Shown here piece by piece: positions 21,325-31,764 of a DNA stretch of 64,000 bases. How positions within the stretch are numbered: position 1 is the first letter of the stretch; every line of letters begins with the position of its first letter. The stretch is from the NCBI GenBank assembly GCA_027063225.1, contig JAMOSG010000034.1, positions 1-64,000 on the forward strand, written 5' to 3'. The notes below the pieces were generated by a model. That model saw only the letters and a list, made by a program, of their open reading frames with translations, searched no databases and was not told the DNA's origin. The DNA is from Helicobacteraceae bacterium (lineage in GTDB: Bacteria > Campylobacterota > Campylobacteria > Campylobacterales > Sulfurimonadaceae). The position numbers and the translations under genes are program-made.

Positions 21325-21354
21325 TCATAATTTTTGAAAAATAGAGGAAGTACA

Positions 21355-21564
21355 ATGAGTTCACATAAACATCATGAGCATTTAGAGAGAATTAAAGATG
21401 CTGTTGTTAATTCAAAAGAGTTAACACAAGAGGAAAAAACAAACACTATAAAACACCTCGAAGAGTGGGTAGCAGAAGATAAAGCAGAGGGTATTTTTAC
21501 TGAAGAGCTTTTAAAAATTGCTTCTGGGATTCGCCCAATTTTAGTAGAACTTGGTCTTTTATAA
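21355..21564 (+). CDS. Small protein of unknown function
   Basis: 69 aa MSSHKHHEHLERIKDAVVNSKELTQEEK...; upstream GAGGAAGT Shine-Dalgarno. Confidence 0.75.
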   Translation: MSSHKHHEHLERIKDAVVNSKELTQEEKTNTIKHLEEWVAEDKAEGIFTEELLKIASGIRPILVELGLL

Positions 21565-21589
21565 AAACTAGCCTTTTTTAGGCTAGTTT
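21565..21589 (+). terminator. Rho-independent-like terminator
   Basis: Perfect stem AAACTAGCC / GGCTAGTTT. Confidence 0.75.
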
Positions 21590-21615
21590 CTACTTGCTTT
21601 AGCTATACTATAGCT

Positions 21616-23496
21616 ATGCAAAATATACAACAACAAATTACTCAAAACTTTCAAGACAATATTGAATACTTTAGTCAAAATCATCCCGATATTTATGAAA
21701 AAATTGCTGCATTTGATAGTGCAGTAGAGCAAGGTGCTTACACTCCACGTTATGAACTTACTTATGAAGATGGTGGGTTTGATCTTTTTGAAAAAGCAAT
21801 ACAAAAATATTTTTACGCAAAACAAAGTTTACAATATAGCAAACTTGCACAACAAAGTGTTGATACCTCTATAGAGGAGAACTGTTTTGTATCATTTGTA
21901 AAACATAAAGAGTTTACAAAAAAATCAGATACCCCTTTTATGTTTGCAGATGATGGTCTAACACCTATTGCAAAGCTTACACAACAAGAGGAAGTGAAAA
22001 AGTTTGATAAATATATATTTTTTGGTTTAGGGTTAGGGATTCATTTAGAGGCTATTGTTCAAAAAATTAAGCCAAAAGTTTGTTTTTTAGTGGAGGAAGA
22101 TTTAGAGCTTTTTCGAAATTCACTTTTAACTACAAATTATAAAGAACTTGCAAAACAAACAGAGCTTATTTTTTCTGTTTTTGATGATGATTTAGAGCAA
22201 ACAACTCAAAAATTTTTAGCATACAAATATCACTATAATCATTACATTAAATACTTTTTAATGTTCCATCAAAATCAATCCATTATAGAACAGTTTTATA
22301 ATATTTTAAATACAGAACCTTATTTTTATTATATGTATAATGATTTATTAAAACATATAGTAAAACCTTTTAAATCCTTTGAATATGGTACTCAAATCTT
22401 AAGTCACAATGTATCCTTATCTGCTATAGAAAAACCTTTTTTACTCTTAGGTGCAGGACCATCTCTTGAGCATCAAATAAAATGGCTTCAAAAAAATCAT
22501 AAAAACTTCATAATAGTAGCACTCTCTGCAACTCTTGCTCTATTGCAAAAGTATAATATTCAACCAGATATTATTACCCATATAGATTCTTTTAAGGCTG
22601 CTAAAGCACATTTCCAAAATATACAAACCAGTTTTTTAGAAAAAAGTATTTTAATAGCTTCAGCAACTATTGAAATTGAAATTCAAACTAAATTTCAAAA
22701 AAAGAAAGTTTTTCTTTTTGAAAATGGTACAAACTATATTAAACAGTCTATTAAAATTGCTACACCATGTAGTGGCTCTGCAAGTTATCAACTTCTTCTA
22801 CAACTAAATGTAAAAAATCTTTATTTACTTGGCCTAGATTTAGCAGTAGATTCAAAAACAAAACAAACTCATATTACAACACATAGTTCAAATAAGATAC
22901 TTCATACTAACAATGAAAATAGTTACAAAAAAAGACTCTTTCCTGTTCAAGGAAATAAACAAAATAAAGTTTTAACAACTCCTCATTTCAAAACATCAAT
23001 TGATTCTGTAAACCTTTCAACAAAACTGTTTAAACAAGAATTTACTACTATCTATAATTGTAGTAATGGAGCATATTTTGAAAATACACTTCCTGTTGAA
23101 ATTCAATCAATTATTATCAAACATCAAAATGGTATTAATTTAGAAAAAATTCTTCATCAATTTAGTATTAATACAATTGATATTGAACTCTTAAAAGAAA
23201 AAATTACATTTTATAAAGAGTGTAAAACAAAAATAAAACTATTCCAACAAAAGTCATTTATTGATTATTCAGAATTTCTTCACGAACTAGAAGAGTTTAG
23301 TTACTTTTTTATCCAAGAAAAATTTTTAAAAACATATGAACTTTGCCGTGTTTTTGATCTTTATTTCCATAAAAGTTTAGTTTTTATATTTCAAACCGAT
23401 AGTGGTAATATTAAAGAGATTCAAACCTTTTTCACCAATCATCTTCAACAGATGATAGATTTTTATAATACAAAGGCTATAAATGCAACATATTGA
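21616..23496 (+). CDS. Maf/DUF115 motility accessory factor-like protein (copy 1)
   Basis: KPFLLLGAGPSLEHQIKWLQKNHKNFIIVALSATLALLQKYNIQPDIITHID, typical of the MAF_flag10/DUF115 core. Confidence 0.85.
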   Translation: MQNIQQQITQNFQDNIEYFSQNHPDIYEKIAAFDSAVEQGAYTPRYELTYEDGGFDLFEKAIQKYFYAKQSLQYSKLAQQSVDTSIEENCFVSFVKHKEFTKKSDTPFMFADDGLTPIAKLTQQEEVKKFDKYIFFGLGLGIHLEAIVQKIKPKVCFLVEEDLELFRNSLLTTNYKELAKQTELIFSVFDDDLEQTTQKFLAYKYHYNHYIKYFLMFHQNQSIIEQFYNILNTEPYFYYMYNDLLKHIVKPFKSFEYGTQILSHNVSLSAIEKPFLLLGAGPSLEHQIKWLQKNHKNFIIVALSATLALLQKYNIQPDIITHIDSFKAAKAHFQNIQTSFLEKSILIASATIEIEIQTKFQKKKVFLFENGTNYIKQSIKIATPCSGSASYQLLLQLNVKNLYLLGLDLAVDSKTKQTHITTHSSNKILHTNNENSYKKRLFPVQGNKQNKVLTTPHFKTSIDSVNLSTKLFKQEFTTIYNCSNGAYFENTLPVEIQSIIIKHQNGINLEKILHQFSINTIDIELLKEKITFYKECKTKIKLFQQKSFIDYSEFLHELEEFSYFFIQEKFLKTYELCRVFDLYFHKSLVFIFQTDSGNIKEIQTFFTNHLQQMIDFYNTKAINATY

Positions 23497-25456
23497 ACAA
23501 CAAGCACAAGAGTGTTATCAAAAAAATAGTGAATTTTTACAAAAGTATCATCCTGAAATTTACACAAAACTACAATACATTACAACACAAAACTATGACT
23601 TAGAATATCTTGATGGATACTTTGATGTAAAACAACTCTCAAGTGGCTTCTACCTTTATCAACAAAACTCTTACGAAGTTGCTGCAGCTCTTGCTGATCG
23701 TGTTAATTTTCAAAAAGATTCTAATGTTTTTGAAGGTTTTCCACTCTATTATGGTTTTGAAAAACATAAAGAAAATTTTGATGACAAAATAGCAGGTCGT
23801 GAAGGACTTTACCCTCTTATGACTTTTTATCTTAATCATACAAAGCCAAATGATTCTATGAAAGAAATTGAAAAATTTATTTTTATTGGTGTTGGTCTTG
23901 CAACACATATCCCTACAATTCACAACAAGATTAAAGCTCGTTCTTACTTAATTATAGAAGATGATTTAGAACTTTTTCATCTATCACTCTTTGTCACACC
24001 GTACTATGAATTTCACAATATAGCAACACTTTACTTCTCAATCGCAGAAGATGAAAATCATTTTTCAAATACAGCAAATAAATTCTTAGAAGATAGTTTT
24101 TATGCCAATAGATATCTTAAATATTCACTTTTTCCAGCACATAGTAAAACAAAAATAAAATATTTACAAAATATTTTAGCTTCTCAAGACTTTATCACAT
24201 TCCCATATAGGACTCTTTTAACTAAATATTTAAAACCACTAGAGTTTTTACAAACACATAGAGTGCTTAATCTATCTAAACATTTAAATAAAAAAATTTT
24301 AGAAAATAAACCTATACTTGTTCTTGGAGCTGGACCATCATTTACAAAACATTTAGAATGGTTAAAAATAGCACATGAAAAATTTATTATAATAAGCGTT
24401 GCATCCCTATCTAAAACATTATCACAATACAATATTCACCCAGATATTATCCTTCATATAGATGGTTTTGCAAGTGTCTCCAAAATTTATGAAGGATTTA
24501 ATGCTAAAACTTTCTTAGAAAAAAGCATCAAAATCTTTGGACCATTTACACCAACAGATATTCGTGAACATTTCACAGATGAGAAACTTTTTATGTTGGA
24601 AGAAAATACATACTATCATAAAAATTTTTTTTCATATATTGGTTCATGTGTTGGCTCAACAGCAATTTTAGATTCGGTTCTTTTAAATGCACAAGACATT
24701 TATCTATTAGGCACAGATTTTGCCATTGATCAAACAAGTGGAGAATCTCATAGTAGTACTCATATTACAAAAAAAATTAGTGATCTTTCTAAAAAAGATG
24801 AAATAAGCAATACAATGTCCTTTAGAGGGAACCTCTTTCCTGTCAAAGGAAACTTTACAAAAAAAGTTTACACTAATTCACTTTTTCACACATCACTCCA
24901 AGCACTGTATAATCTTATCCCTCAAATTAAAGAACCATCACAAAATCTTTATAATTTAAATGATGGTGCAGCAATTTTTGGAACAATTCCGTTTCATATT
25001 GAAGATATTACTCTTGAACAACTACCTAAACTCAATAAAACATCTATTCAAAATAAACTTATAGAGGAATTTCAAGATCTTAGTAAATCAAAACTTTCTA
25101 AAGAAGATATCCTCTCTTTAAAAAAGAGAATTGAATATGTAGATAAAATTTTAAATCTTATACAAATACATAAAGGAACACCAAAATCAAATCCACAAAC
25201 CTATCTATACTCTTTATTAGGTTTAGTTTCTGATATTTTAAAATTACAAGGGGCAAGGGAAAGTAATAATATTATCACCGTTTATTATAGTTATTTTCAT
25301 TCAAGTGTCGCTATTATTATGGATCTTTTTAATACTCAAGAACTAAAGAATGAAAAAAGATTAATCAAAAAAGTAGATAAATTCTTTATAAATGAGCTTA
25401 TTGTCATTGCAACAATCTATAAGAAGACTATCAACTCTTTCCTGGAAACACTTTAA
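23483..25456 (+). CDS. Maf/DUF115 motility accessory factor-like protein (copy 2)
   Basis: KPILVLGAGPSFTKHLEWLKIAHEKFIIISVASLSKTLSQYNIHPDIILHIDGF; overlaps copy 1 by 14 nt. Confidence 0.85.
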   Translation: MQHIEQQAQECYQKNSEFLQKYHPEIYTKLQYITTQNYDLEYLDGYFDVKQLSSGFYLYQQNSYEVAAALADRVNFQKDSNVFEGFPLYYGFEKHKENFDDKIAGREGLYPLMTFYLNHTKPNDSMKEIEKFIFIGVGLATHIPTIHNKIKARSYLIIEDDLELFHLSLFVTPYYEFHNIATLYFSIAEDENHFSNTANKFLEDSFYANRYLKYSLFPAHSKTKIKYLQNILASQDFITFPYRTLLTKYLKPLEFLQTHRVLNLSKHLNKKILENKPILVLGAGPSFTKHLEWLKIAHEKFIIISVASLSKTLSQYNIHPDIILHIDGFASVSKIYEGFNAKTFLEKSIKIFGPFTPTDIREHFTDEKLFMLEENTYYHKNFFSYIGSCVGSTAILDSVLLNAQDIYLLGTDFAIDQTSGESHSSTHITKKISDLSKKDEISNTMSFRGNLFPVKGNFTKKVYTNSLFHTSLQALYNLIPQIKEPSQNLYNLNDGAAIFGTIPFHIEDITLEQLPKLNKTSIQNKLIEEFQDLSKSKLSKEDILSLKKRIEYVDKILNLIQIHKGTPKSNPQTYLYSLLGLVSDILKLQGARESNNIITVYYSYFHSSVAIIMDLFNTQELKNEKRLIKKVDKFFINELIVIATIYKKTINSFLETL

Positions 25457-25460
25457 AAAG

Positions 25461-27026
25461 CTATACCTTTAAACCAACAACAGTTATATCATCATTTCTA
25501 TCACATTCTTGCTGATATTTAAGAAGTTGGTCTATAAGGATTTGCTTTTGTTCCTCCATACTTTTTCTATGTATTCTTTCTAATAAAACTTTAAATTTTT
25601 TCTTTCCTAAAGGAAAGCCTTTCTCTCCTCCATTTTGGTCCCAATAACCATCACTAGAAACATAAACACAACTACCTGTTTCTAAAGAAACCATATGCTC
25701 ACTAAATTGATACTCTACATCACTATCTTTATATCCAACAGAATAACGATCAGCTTTAATTATTTTTAATTGATCTTGCTCAAAATAGTAAATTTCATTT
25801 CTCGCACTTGCACATTTCATAATCTTTTTTTCTCTATTAAAATAGAGTATTTGACCATCAAAACCAGCATTAAAAAGGGAATTTTTATCTTCTTGTTTTA
25901 AAAGATGCTTCATTGTTTTATTGAAAATTGCTAAAATATTTGCTGGACTCACCTCTAGATTTGGAGAATTTTTTAATTGTGTTACTATTTGTCTCTCAAT
26001 TGCCTTAACTAACATAGTTACAAATGCACCAGGAACACCATGCCCTGTACAATCAATTACCATTAACAAAGACTCACCTTCTCGTAACTCTTCAAATAGA
26101 TAAATATCTCCTCCCACTAAATCTTTAGGTTCCCATATAACAAAATGATCTTGAAAATGCTTTTGAATATCATCCTCATGAGGAATAAATATATTTTGTA
26201 TTAAAGCTGCATATTCAATAGAGTCTTGTGTATTTTTATGAATTTGTTCTATCTGTGATTTTGCATTTTGCAATTCATCTATTAATTTCAATTGTTCTCT
26301 ATCTTGTAATTTAATTGTAGAAAGCATACTATTAAAACCATCAAATAATATTTTAAATTCATCATTATTTTGTGTAGAAATATGTAAATTATAATTCTTA
26401 TTTTGTTTGACATTTTGGATAGCATTCTTCATTGTAAAAAGTGGATGAAGAACCATATTTTTAATTTTAGTTGCAATAATCAAAACAATAATTAAGGTTA
26501 CAGAAAAAACTAAAGCTAATGTAATTAAAAGCTTCTCTTTAAATGCTTCTAATGAATGTGTATTAGAGATAATTGCCAATGTAGCTAAATGCCCATCACT
26601 AGAGTATAAAACACTACTTGTAATAATATGTCTATCATCTATATGCTTAATCTCTGTTGTTAAATTTTTTTTATTTAATTTTTTCAAAAGTGCTTGTAAC
26701 TCTTTTACATGAATACCTTGTGCCATGTATGAAGCAAAAAGATCCCCTTTTTTATCTAGTAAAATTGCCCCATCAATGCTAGGATTAAGATGTAAAGTTT
26801 GTAATGTAGTTGTTGCTCCCCGTTTATCCTCAAAATCAACTGCTGCAACAAGATTTTGCGCCATGATCTTTGTAGAAAGAGCCAAAGAATCTAAAGTATC
26901 AACTTTTTTCTCATGTAATACAGAGTAAAAAATAGCTATAGAAGTTGGAATAAGAATAGTAGAAACACTCACTGTAATAGCTAAAAAAAGTTTTGTTCCA
27001 ATTGATATAAATTTTTTTTTCATCAT
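25461..27026 (-). CDS. Membrane sensor with CHASE8-like domain, HAMP and SpoIIE/PP2C phosphatase
   Basis: Two TMs; ...MAQNLVAAVDFEDKRGATTTLQTLHLNPSIDGAILLDKKGDLFASY...; PP2C motifs VIDCTGHGVPGAFV, VSSDGYWDQ, DDITVVGLKV. Confidence 0.88.
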   Translation of the reverse strand: MMKKKFISIGTKLFLAITVSVSTILIPTSIAIFYSVLHEKKVDTLDSLALSTKIMAQNLVAAVDFEDKRGATTTLQTLHLNPSIDGAILLDKKGDLFASYMAQGIHVKELQALLKKLNKKNLTTEIKHIDDRHIITSSVLYSSDGHLATLAIISNTHSLEAFKEKLLITLALVFSVTLIIVLIIATKIKNMVLHPLFTMKNAIQNVKQNKNYNLHISTQNNDEFKILFDGFNSMLSTIKLQDREQLKLIDELQNAKSQIEQIHKNTQDSIEYAALIQNIFIPHEDDIQKHFQDHFVIWEPKDLVGGDIYLFEELREGESLLMVIDCTGHGVPGAFVTMLVKAIERQIVTQLKNSPNLEVSPANILAIFNKTMKHLLKQEDKNSLFNAGFDGQILYFNREKKIMKCASARNEIYYFEQDQLKIIKADRYSVGYKDSDVEYQFSEHMVSLETGSCVYVSSDGYWDQNGGEKGFPLGKKKFKVLLERIHRKSMEEQKQILIDQLLKYQQECDRNDDITVVGLKV

Positions 27027-27032
27027 TCCAAC

Positions 27033-29333
27033 CTAAAACTGGTATCTTCCACTAATATAATAATATGCTCCACTATAACCAAATGGAGAATATCTTGAAT
27101 AAGGTTTGATACTATCATAACCATAATAAGGATTTTCTTGAGAGTATGCAAGCCCATCCCATTTATTTGGTAGTGTATCAAAAATATTAATTGAACCTAT
27201 AGAAATAGTACTATTCTTAGATAAATGATATGTTACATCAACATCTGTACTCCAACTCCAATCAAACCAATAACGCTGTTGATTAATCACTTCTGCATAT
27301 TTACTATGAGCATTAACATTAACGCTATATTCAAACTGCCTTACTTTGTACTTTGTTAATAATCTTCCATTATGTTTTGGTTGCCCATGCTCCATTCTAT
27401 CTATTTGTTCAAAAGAGTTTTCACGAGTAATTGTGTCGGTATTAAAATCTACTACATCATTACTACTATAGTTATACCAAGCATTTAATATCAGAATAGT
27501 ACTATTTTCTAAATAAAACTTATTTTCAAATTTTACATCAACACCATACGTTTGAGTATCAACTGCATTGGTAAAATAACTAACACGTTCTACTCCATAC
27601 AGCTCTTGATCTTCTAATGAAAGAGTTTGCTCATTTGAAAGCATAATTCTATCTTTTGCTTTTGTAAAAAAGTAATCAACCATTAAAGTACTACTGTCTG
27701 CTATTTTATAGACACTACCTAATGTCAAGTGTTGTGATTTTTCTGCCTTTAAAGATTCTGCTCCTAGAGTTTTAGAAACAGTAGCATCTGGTGTAAATGT
27801 ACCACTTACAACACCACCAAAAGTTGCTATATTTGAATAATGAGATTGAGCAAGAGATGGAGCACGAAATCCAGTACTAAGAGAAAATCTAATTAAAAAA
27901 TTTTGATTTACCTGATAACTAGAAGCTAATTTAAAATTTTTTGTTTCACCAAAATCACTATAGTGTTCATATCTAAGTGCTCCCTCAAAAAGAAAACTTT
28001 CAATAATGGTATATGTTGTATCAAAATATACAGCATAACTTGAACGATCAACATCAACAGCACTCATTGTACTATAACCTGGAAATCCCTCTGATCCACC
28101 ATCTATATAAGATACTTCATCACCAGCACCTATTGCATAACGCTCATAACGATACTCCAAACCAGCAGCAAAATTCCAAGCATTAAAACACCTTTTTAAA
28201 TCAAAGTTTGTTGTATTTTGAATAAATTTCAAAGAACCATTATAAAAAGATGTAGGAGAATCATCACCTAGAGAGTAATTCATACTATTATCAACATAGT
28301 ATTTAATATAATTAATACCATAAGTATTACTTAAATCCCATTCTACTCCATAACCAAAGCCACCTTCTAAACCAATAGTAGATGAAAAATCAACGATCTT
28401 TGCATTAATAATAGGTAAAAAACCATCATGGATATATCCAGTTTCATTATCTTCACCAGCTGGTCGATAAAAAGCACTTGCTTTAGAATCTCTATAATTA
28501 AATAAAGCATTTGCATAAATATTAAATCCATTTTTTTGAGGAACTTCAATATTTAAAGAAGCTAAATAGTTACGACTCTGAGGAATACCAACACGTGTTG
28601 TTACCCTAGGAGGCTCAACTCTTCTATCTGGTCCTGCCCTATTTGTATCATCTTGATCTTTAACTTGCACAGCAAAGTTAACAAAACCATCATACTCCAA
28701 CTCTTTAGAATAAAAGATTTCACTATTTATAAGACGCCCATCTTTATGGGAACGCTTTGCAACATCTATTTCAATAATATTATTCGCATTATTATTCTTT
28801 AAAATAATATTAATCACACCTGCTATTGCATCAGATCCATACTGAGCAGCGGCTCCATCACGTAATATCTCTATACGTTCAATAAAAAGGGGAATAATAG
28901 TATCCAAGTCTACATTACTTGAACCTCTTCCAATGGTTCCATTGACATGCAATAATGCCGAAGAGTGTAACCTTTTACCGTTTAATAATACAAGTACTTG
29001 ATCTGGGCTCATTCCTCTTAAAGTAAAAACTCTTACATGATCACTACCATCTGCAATAGATGTCTCAGGAGCATTAAAACCTGCAACAAAGTATCTTAAT
29101 ATATCTGTTACAGAGTGAAGTCCTGTTGCAGCAATATCATTTGCAGTAATTACATCAACAGCAAAGGGGGTATCAGAAAGATTTTTAGCTCCACTACGCG
29201 AACCTACATCCGCTTGAAGTTCACTCTCTATATTCATTAAATCCTCTAAGGAGTCATCAAATAGATCTTTAGCTTGCAATGTTAAAGTAGTATAAATACT
29301 TACCAAAAAAAATAATTTTTTATCGAATAACAT
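27033..29333 (-). CDS. TonB-dependent outer-membrane receptor
   Basis: Plug domain DTPFAVDVITANDIAATGLHSVTDILRY, ERIEILRDGAAAQYGSDAIAGVINIILK, terminal aromatic F. Confidence 0.93.
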   Translation of the reverse strand: MLFDKKLFFLVSIYTTLTLQAKDLFDDSLEDLMNIESELQADVGSRSGAKNLSDTPFAVDVITANDIAATGLHSVTDILRYFVAGFNAPETSIADGSDHVRVFTLRGMSPDQVLVLLNGKRLHSSALLHVNGTIGRGSSNVDLDTIIPLFIERIEILRDGAAAQYGSDAIAGVINIILKNNNANNIIEIDVAKRSHKDGRLINSEIFYSKELEYDGFVNFAVQVKDQDDTNRAGPDRRVEPPRVTTRVGIPQSRNYLASLNIEVPQKNGFNIYANALFNYRDSKASAFYRPAGEDNETGYIHDGFLPIINAKIVDFSSTIGLEGGFGYGVEWDLSNTYGINYIKYYVDNSMNYSLGDDSPTSFYNGSLKFIQNTTNFDLKRCFNAWNFAAGLEYRYERYAIGAGDEVSYIDGGSEGFPGYSTMSAVDVDRSSYAVYFDTTYTIIESFLFEGALRYEHYSDFGETKNFKLASSYQVNQNFLIRFSLSTGFRAPSLAQSHYSNIATFGGVVSGTFTPDATVSKTLGAESLKAEKSQHLTLGSVYKIADSSTLMVDYFFTKAKDRIMLSNEQTLSLEDQELYGVERVSYFTNAVDTQTYGVDVKFENKFYLENSTILILNAWYNYSSNDVVDFNTDTITRENSFEQIDRMEHGQPKHNGRLLTKYKVRQFEYSVNVNAHSKYAEVINQQRYWFDWSWSTDVDVTYHLSKNSTISIGSINIFDTLPNKWDGLAYSQENPYYGYDSIKPYSRYSPFGYSGAYYYISGRYQF

Positions 29334-29820
29334 CTGCTATCCTTAAAAGTGAAGATTTAATCTCTAAATGCTCCTGTTTTGCAACATGTAGATTGATCTT
29401 GAGACGAGCTTTTTGTGAAGAGAAATAGATTTGCAAAATACCACCTTTTTGTGCAAAACCACGAATACTACTGACAGTTAAAACACCTTTTTTAGGTACT
29501 TGTTGGAGGATTTCTAAAAGATTTTTGGAATTTTGTGTTGCAATATACAAAATATCAGTTGCTTGTAACTCTTTAATATTTTCTATGTAGTGTATCTCTA
29601 CAGATTTGTTATGAATTGTTTTGTTTTTATAAATACGTTTAAAAAGCTCAAAGTTATGTCCATTAAGTAATGTAATAACAAAACTTTGACGCTGAGAACG
29701 TGGCCAAGAAATATATTTTGCAACTTTTCCAACAATAACACTTCGAAGTTCCTCTTGCGATTGATAAGCACTTAAAAGCGTTACACTTAGCAAAAGTATA
29801 AAAATATATCTCTTGATCAT
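29320..29820 (-). CDS. YfiR/DUF4154-family periplasmic protein
   Basis: Signal peptide; VGKVAKYISWP, LNGHNFELFKRIYKNKTIHNKSVEIHYIENIKELQATDILYIATQN. Confidence 0.85.
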   Translation of the reverse strand: MIKRYIFILLLSVTLLSAYQSQEELRSVIVGKVAKYISWPRSQRQSFVITLLNGHNFELFKRIYKNKTIHNKSVEIHYIENIKELQATDILYIATQNSKNLLEILQQVPKKGVLTVSSIRGFAQKGGILQIYFSSQKARLKINLHVAKQEHLEIKSSLLRIADVIR

Positions 29821-29825
29821 AGAGG

Positions 29826-30704
29826 TTACTTAACTCTCTTTAATCTTTCTATCTCTTGCTCTTTATAAAGTTCTGCACACCCTTTTGAAAGTTCACGAAT
29901 TTTCAATATATAGTTTTGACGTTCAGTTTGACTAATAGCTTTGCGTGCATCTAAAACATTGAATGTATTTGATGCTATCATACATAAATCATAAGCAGGA
30001 AGAGGAAGTCCAGCTTCAAGTGTACGTTGACACTCCTGAGCTTTTACATTAAATTCTTCAAAGAGCATCGTAGTATCTGCTACTTCAAAATTATATTTTG
30101 AAAACTCTATCTCACTCTCTTTATGTACATCTTTATAGTAAGTTTTTTCACCATTATGTTCATTCCAAACAATATCGAAAACAGAATCCACACCTTGTAG
30201 ATACATCGCTAAACGCTCTGTTCCATAAGTTATTTCAACAGTAACTGGTGAACACTCTATTCCTCCAACTTGCTGAAAATATGTAAACTGTGTCACTTCC
30301 ATACCATTAAGCCATACTTCCCAACCAAGCCCCCATGCACCAAGCGTTGGTGACTCCCAGTTATCTTCCACAAAACGGATATCATGCTCTTTTACATTAA
30401 GACCTAAATATTCTAAAGATTTTAAATAAAGCTCTTGAATATTATCAGGAGAAGGTTTGATAATAGCTTGAAATTGGTAATATGAACCTAAACGATTTGG
30501 ATTTTCTCCATAACGTCCATCTGTTGGACGACGAGATGGTGCAACATAAGCAGTTGCCCAAGGAGTAGAGTCTAATGAACGTAAAAATGTAGCAGGATGA
30601 AAAGTTCCAGCACCAGCTGGAATATCATAAGGTTGCACAATATTACACCCTTGTTTCATCCAAAACTCTTGTAGTTTGAGTAACATTTCACTAAAAGTTA
30701 TCAT
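29826..30704 (-). CDS. glyQ: Glycyl-tRNA synthetase alpha subunit
   Basis: [60 protein letters not shown]. Confidence 0.97.
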   Translation of the reverse strand: MITFSEMLLKLQEFWMKQGCNIVQPYDIPAGAGTFHPATFLRSLDSTPWATAYVAPSRRPTDGRYGENPNRLGSYYQFQAIIKPSPDNIQELYLKSLEYLGLNVKEHDIRFVEDNWESPTLGAWGLGWEVWLNGMEVTQFTYFQQVGGIECSPVTVEITYGTERLAMYLQGVDSVFDIVWNEHNGEKTYYKDVHKESEIEFSKYNFEVADTTMLFEEFNVKAQECQRTLEAGLPLPAYDLCMIASNTFNVLDARKAISQTERQNYILKIRELSKGCAELYKEQEIERLKRVK

Positions 30705-30829
30705 ATTTTTCCTCTTCTATTATTAAGTAAGAGAGATTATATCTTGTTATCAATTAAACCTTGTTTATCTCTAACAAAGCTCTCTGACCTAAATAATAAA
30801 AAGAAAAAAAATTGTTAATTTACCTCTTA

Positions 30830-31672
30830 CTATTGAAGGAGTTTCATAACATTTTGTTGAACAGCATTAGCCTGACTCATAGCATATGAACCAGATTGTG
30901 CTAAGATGTTGTGTTTAGAGAAGTTTGCACTCTCCGCTGCAAAGTCAACATCACGAATCTGAGATTCTGCTGCTGTCACATTAACTTCTGTTACAGAAAT
31001 ATTACGTACAGTTGATTCAAGTTTATTTTGAGCCGCACCAATAATCGCACGACGTTCATCAAGATTTTTAATTCCCTCATCCATTCTAGCAATAGTTGCC
31101 TCAGCATTTGTACGAGTATCAACTTTATTTGAACCAATAGATGCACCAGTAATAGCAGAAACAGAGTTTGTTCCTAAATCTGCCGTTTGTGTTTCTTTAG
31201 AAAAAGCACCTGTATGAAACACAAATTTACCATCTTTAGCCTCTCCACCTTCACCAGTTAAAACTGACATACCATTAAATCTCGTTGTATCATTAATATC
31301 TTGAGCCTCTTCTAAAAGAGCAGTTACCTCTTTTTGAATATGACTACGAGAAGTTGTATCTTGCGTATCATTGGCTGCTTGAATCGCTAAAACACGAACA
31401 CGCTGTAAAATATTGCCATACTCTTCTAAAGCACCATCAGCTGTTTGTAAAAGACCAACACCATCGTTTGAATTACGAATAGCTTGCCCTAATCCTTGGG
31501 CCTGAGCATGAAGCTTATTTGCAATAGCAAGACCTGAAGCATCATCCGCAGAACGGTTGATTCTTAACCCTGAACTTAATGAATTTAGACTTTTATCAAG
31601 TCCAACATTATTCATCACAGAACTTCTATGTGCATTCATTGCACCCACGTTTGTATTTATTCTAAATCCCAT
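30830..31672 (-). CDS. Flagellin (copy with sigma54-type promoter)
   Basis: MGFRINTNVGAMNAHRSSVMNN..., LNSLSSGLRINRSADDASGLAIANKL. Confidence 0.95.
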   Translation of the reverse strand: MGFRINTNVGAMNAHRSSVMNNVGLDKSLNSLSSGLRINRSADDASGLAIANKLHAQAQGLGQAIRNSNDGVGLLQTADGALEEYGNILQRVRVLAIQAANDTQDTTSRSHIQKEVTALLEEAQDINDTTRFNGMSVLTGEGGEAKDGKFVFHTGAFSKETQTADLGTNSVSAITGASIGSNKVDTRTNAEATIARMDEGIKNLDERRAIIGAAQNKLESTVRNISVTEVNVTAAESQIRDVDFAAESANFSKHNILAQSGSYAMSQANAVQQNVMKLLQ

Positions 31673-31707
31673 GGTTACACTCTTTCATATAGATATTTGC
31701 AAAAATA

Positions 31708-31726
31708 TAGCAAAAAGAGTTCCAAA
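31708..31726 (-). promoter_or_regulatory. Sigma54 promoter of the downstream flagellin
   Basis: Minus strand TTTGGAACTCTTTTTGCTA = GGAA-N6-TTGCT. Confidence 0.8.
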
Positions 31727-31764
31727 GTTATAAAAATGAAAAAATATATGATGAAAAAAGGGGA

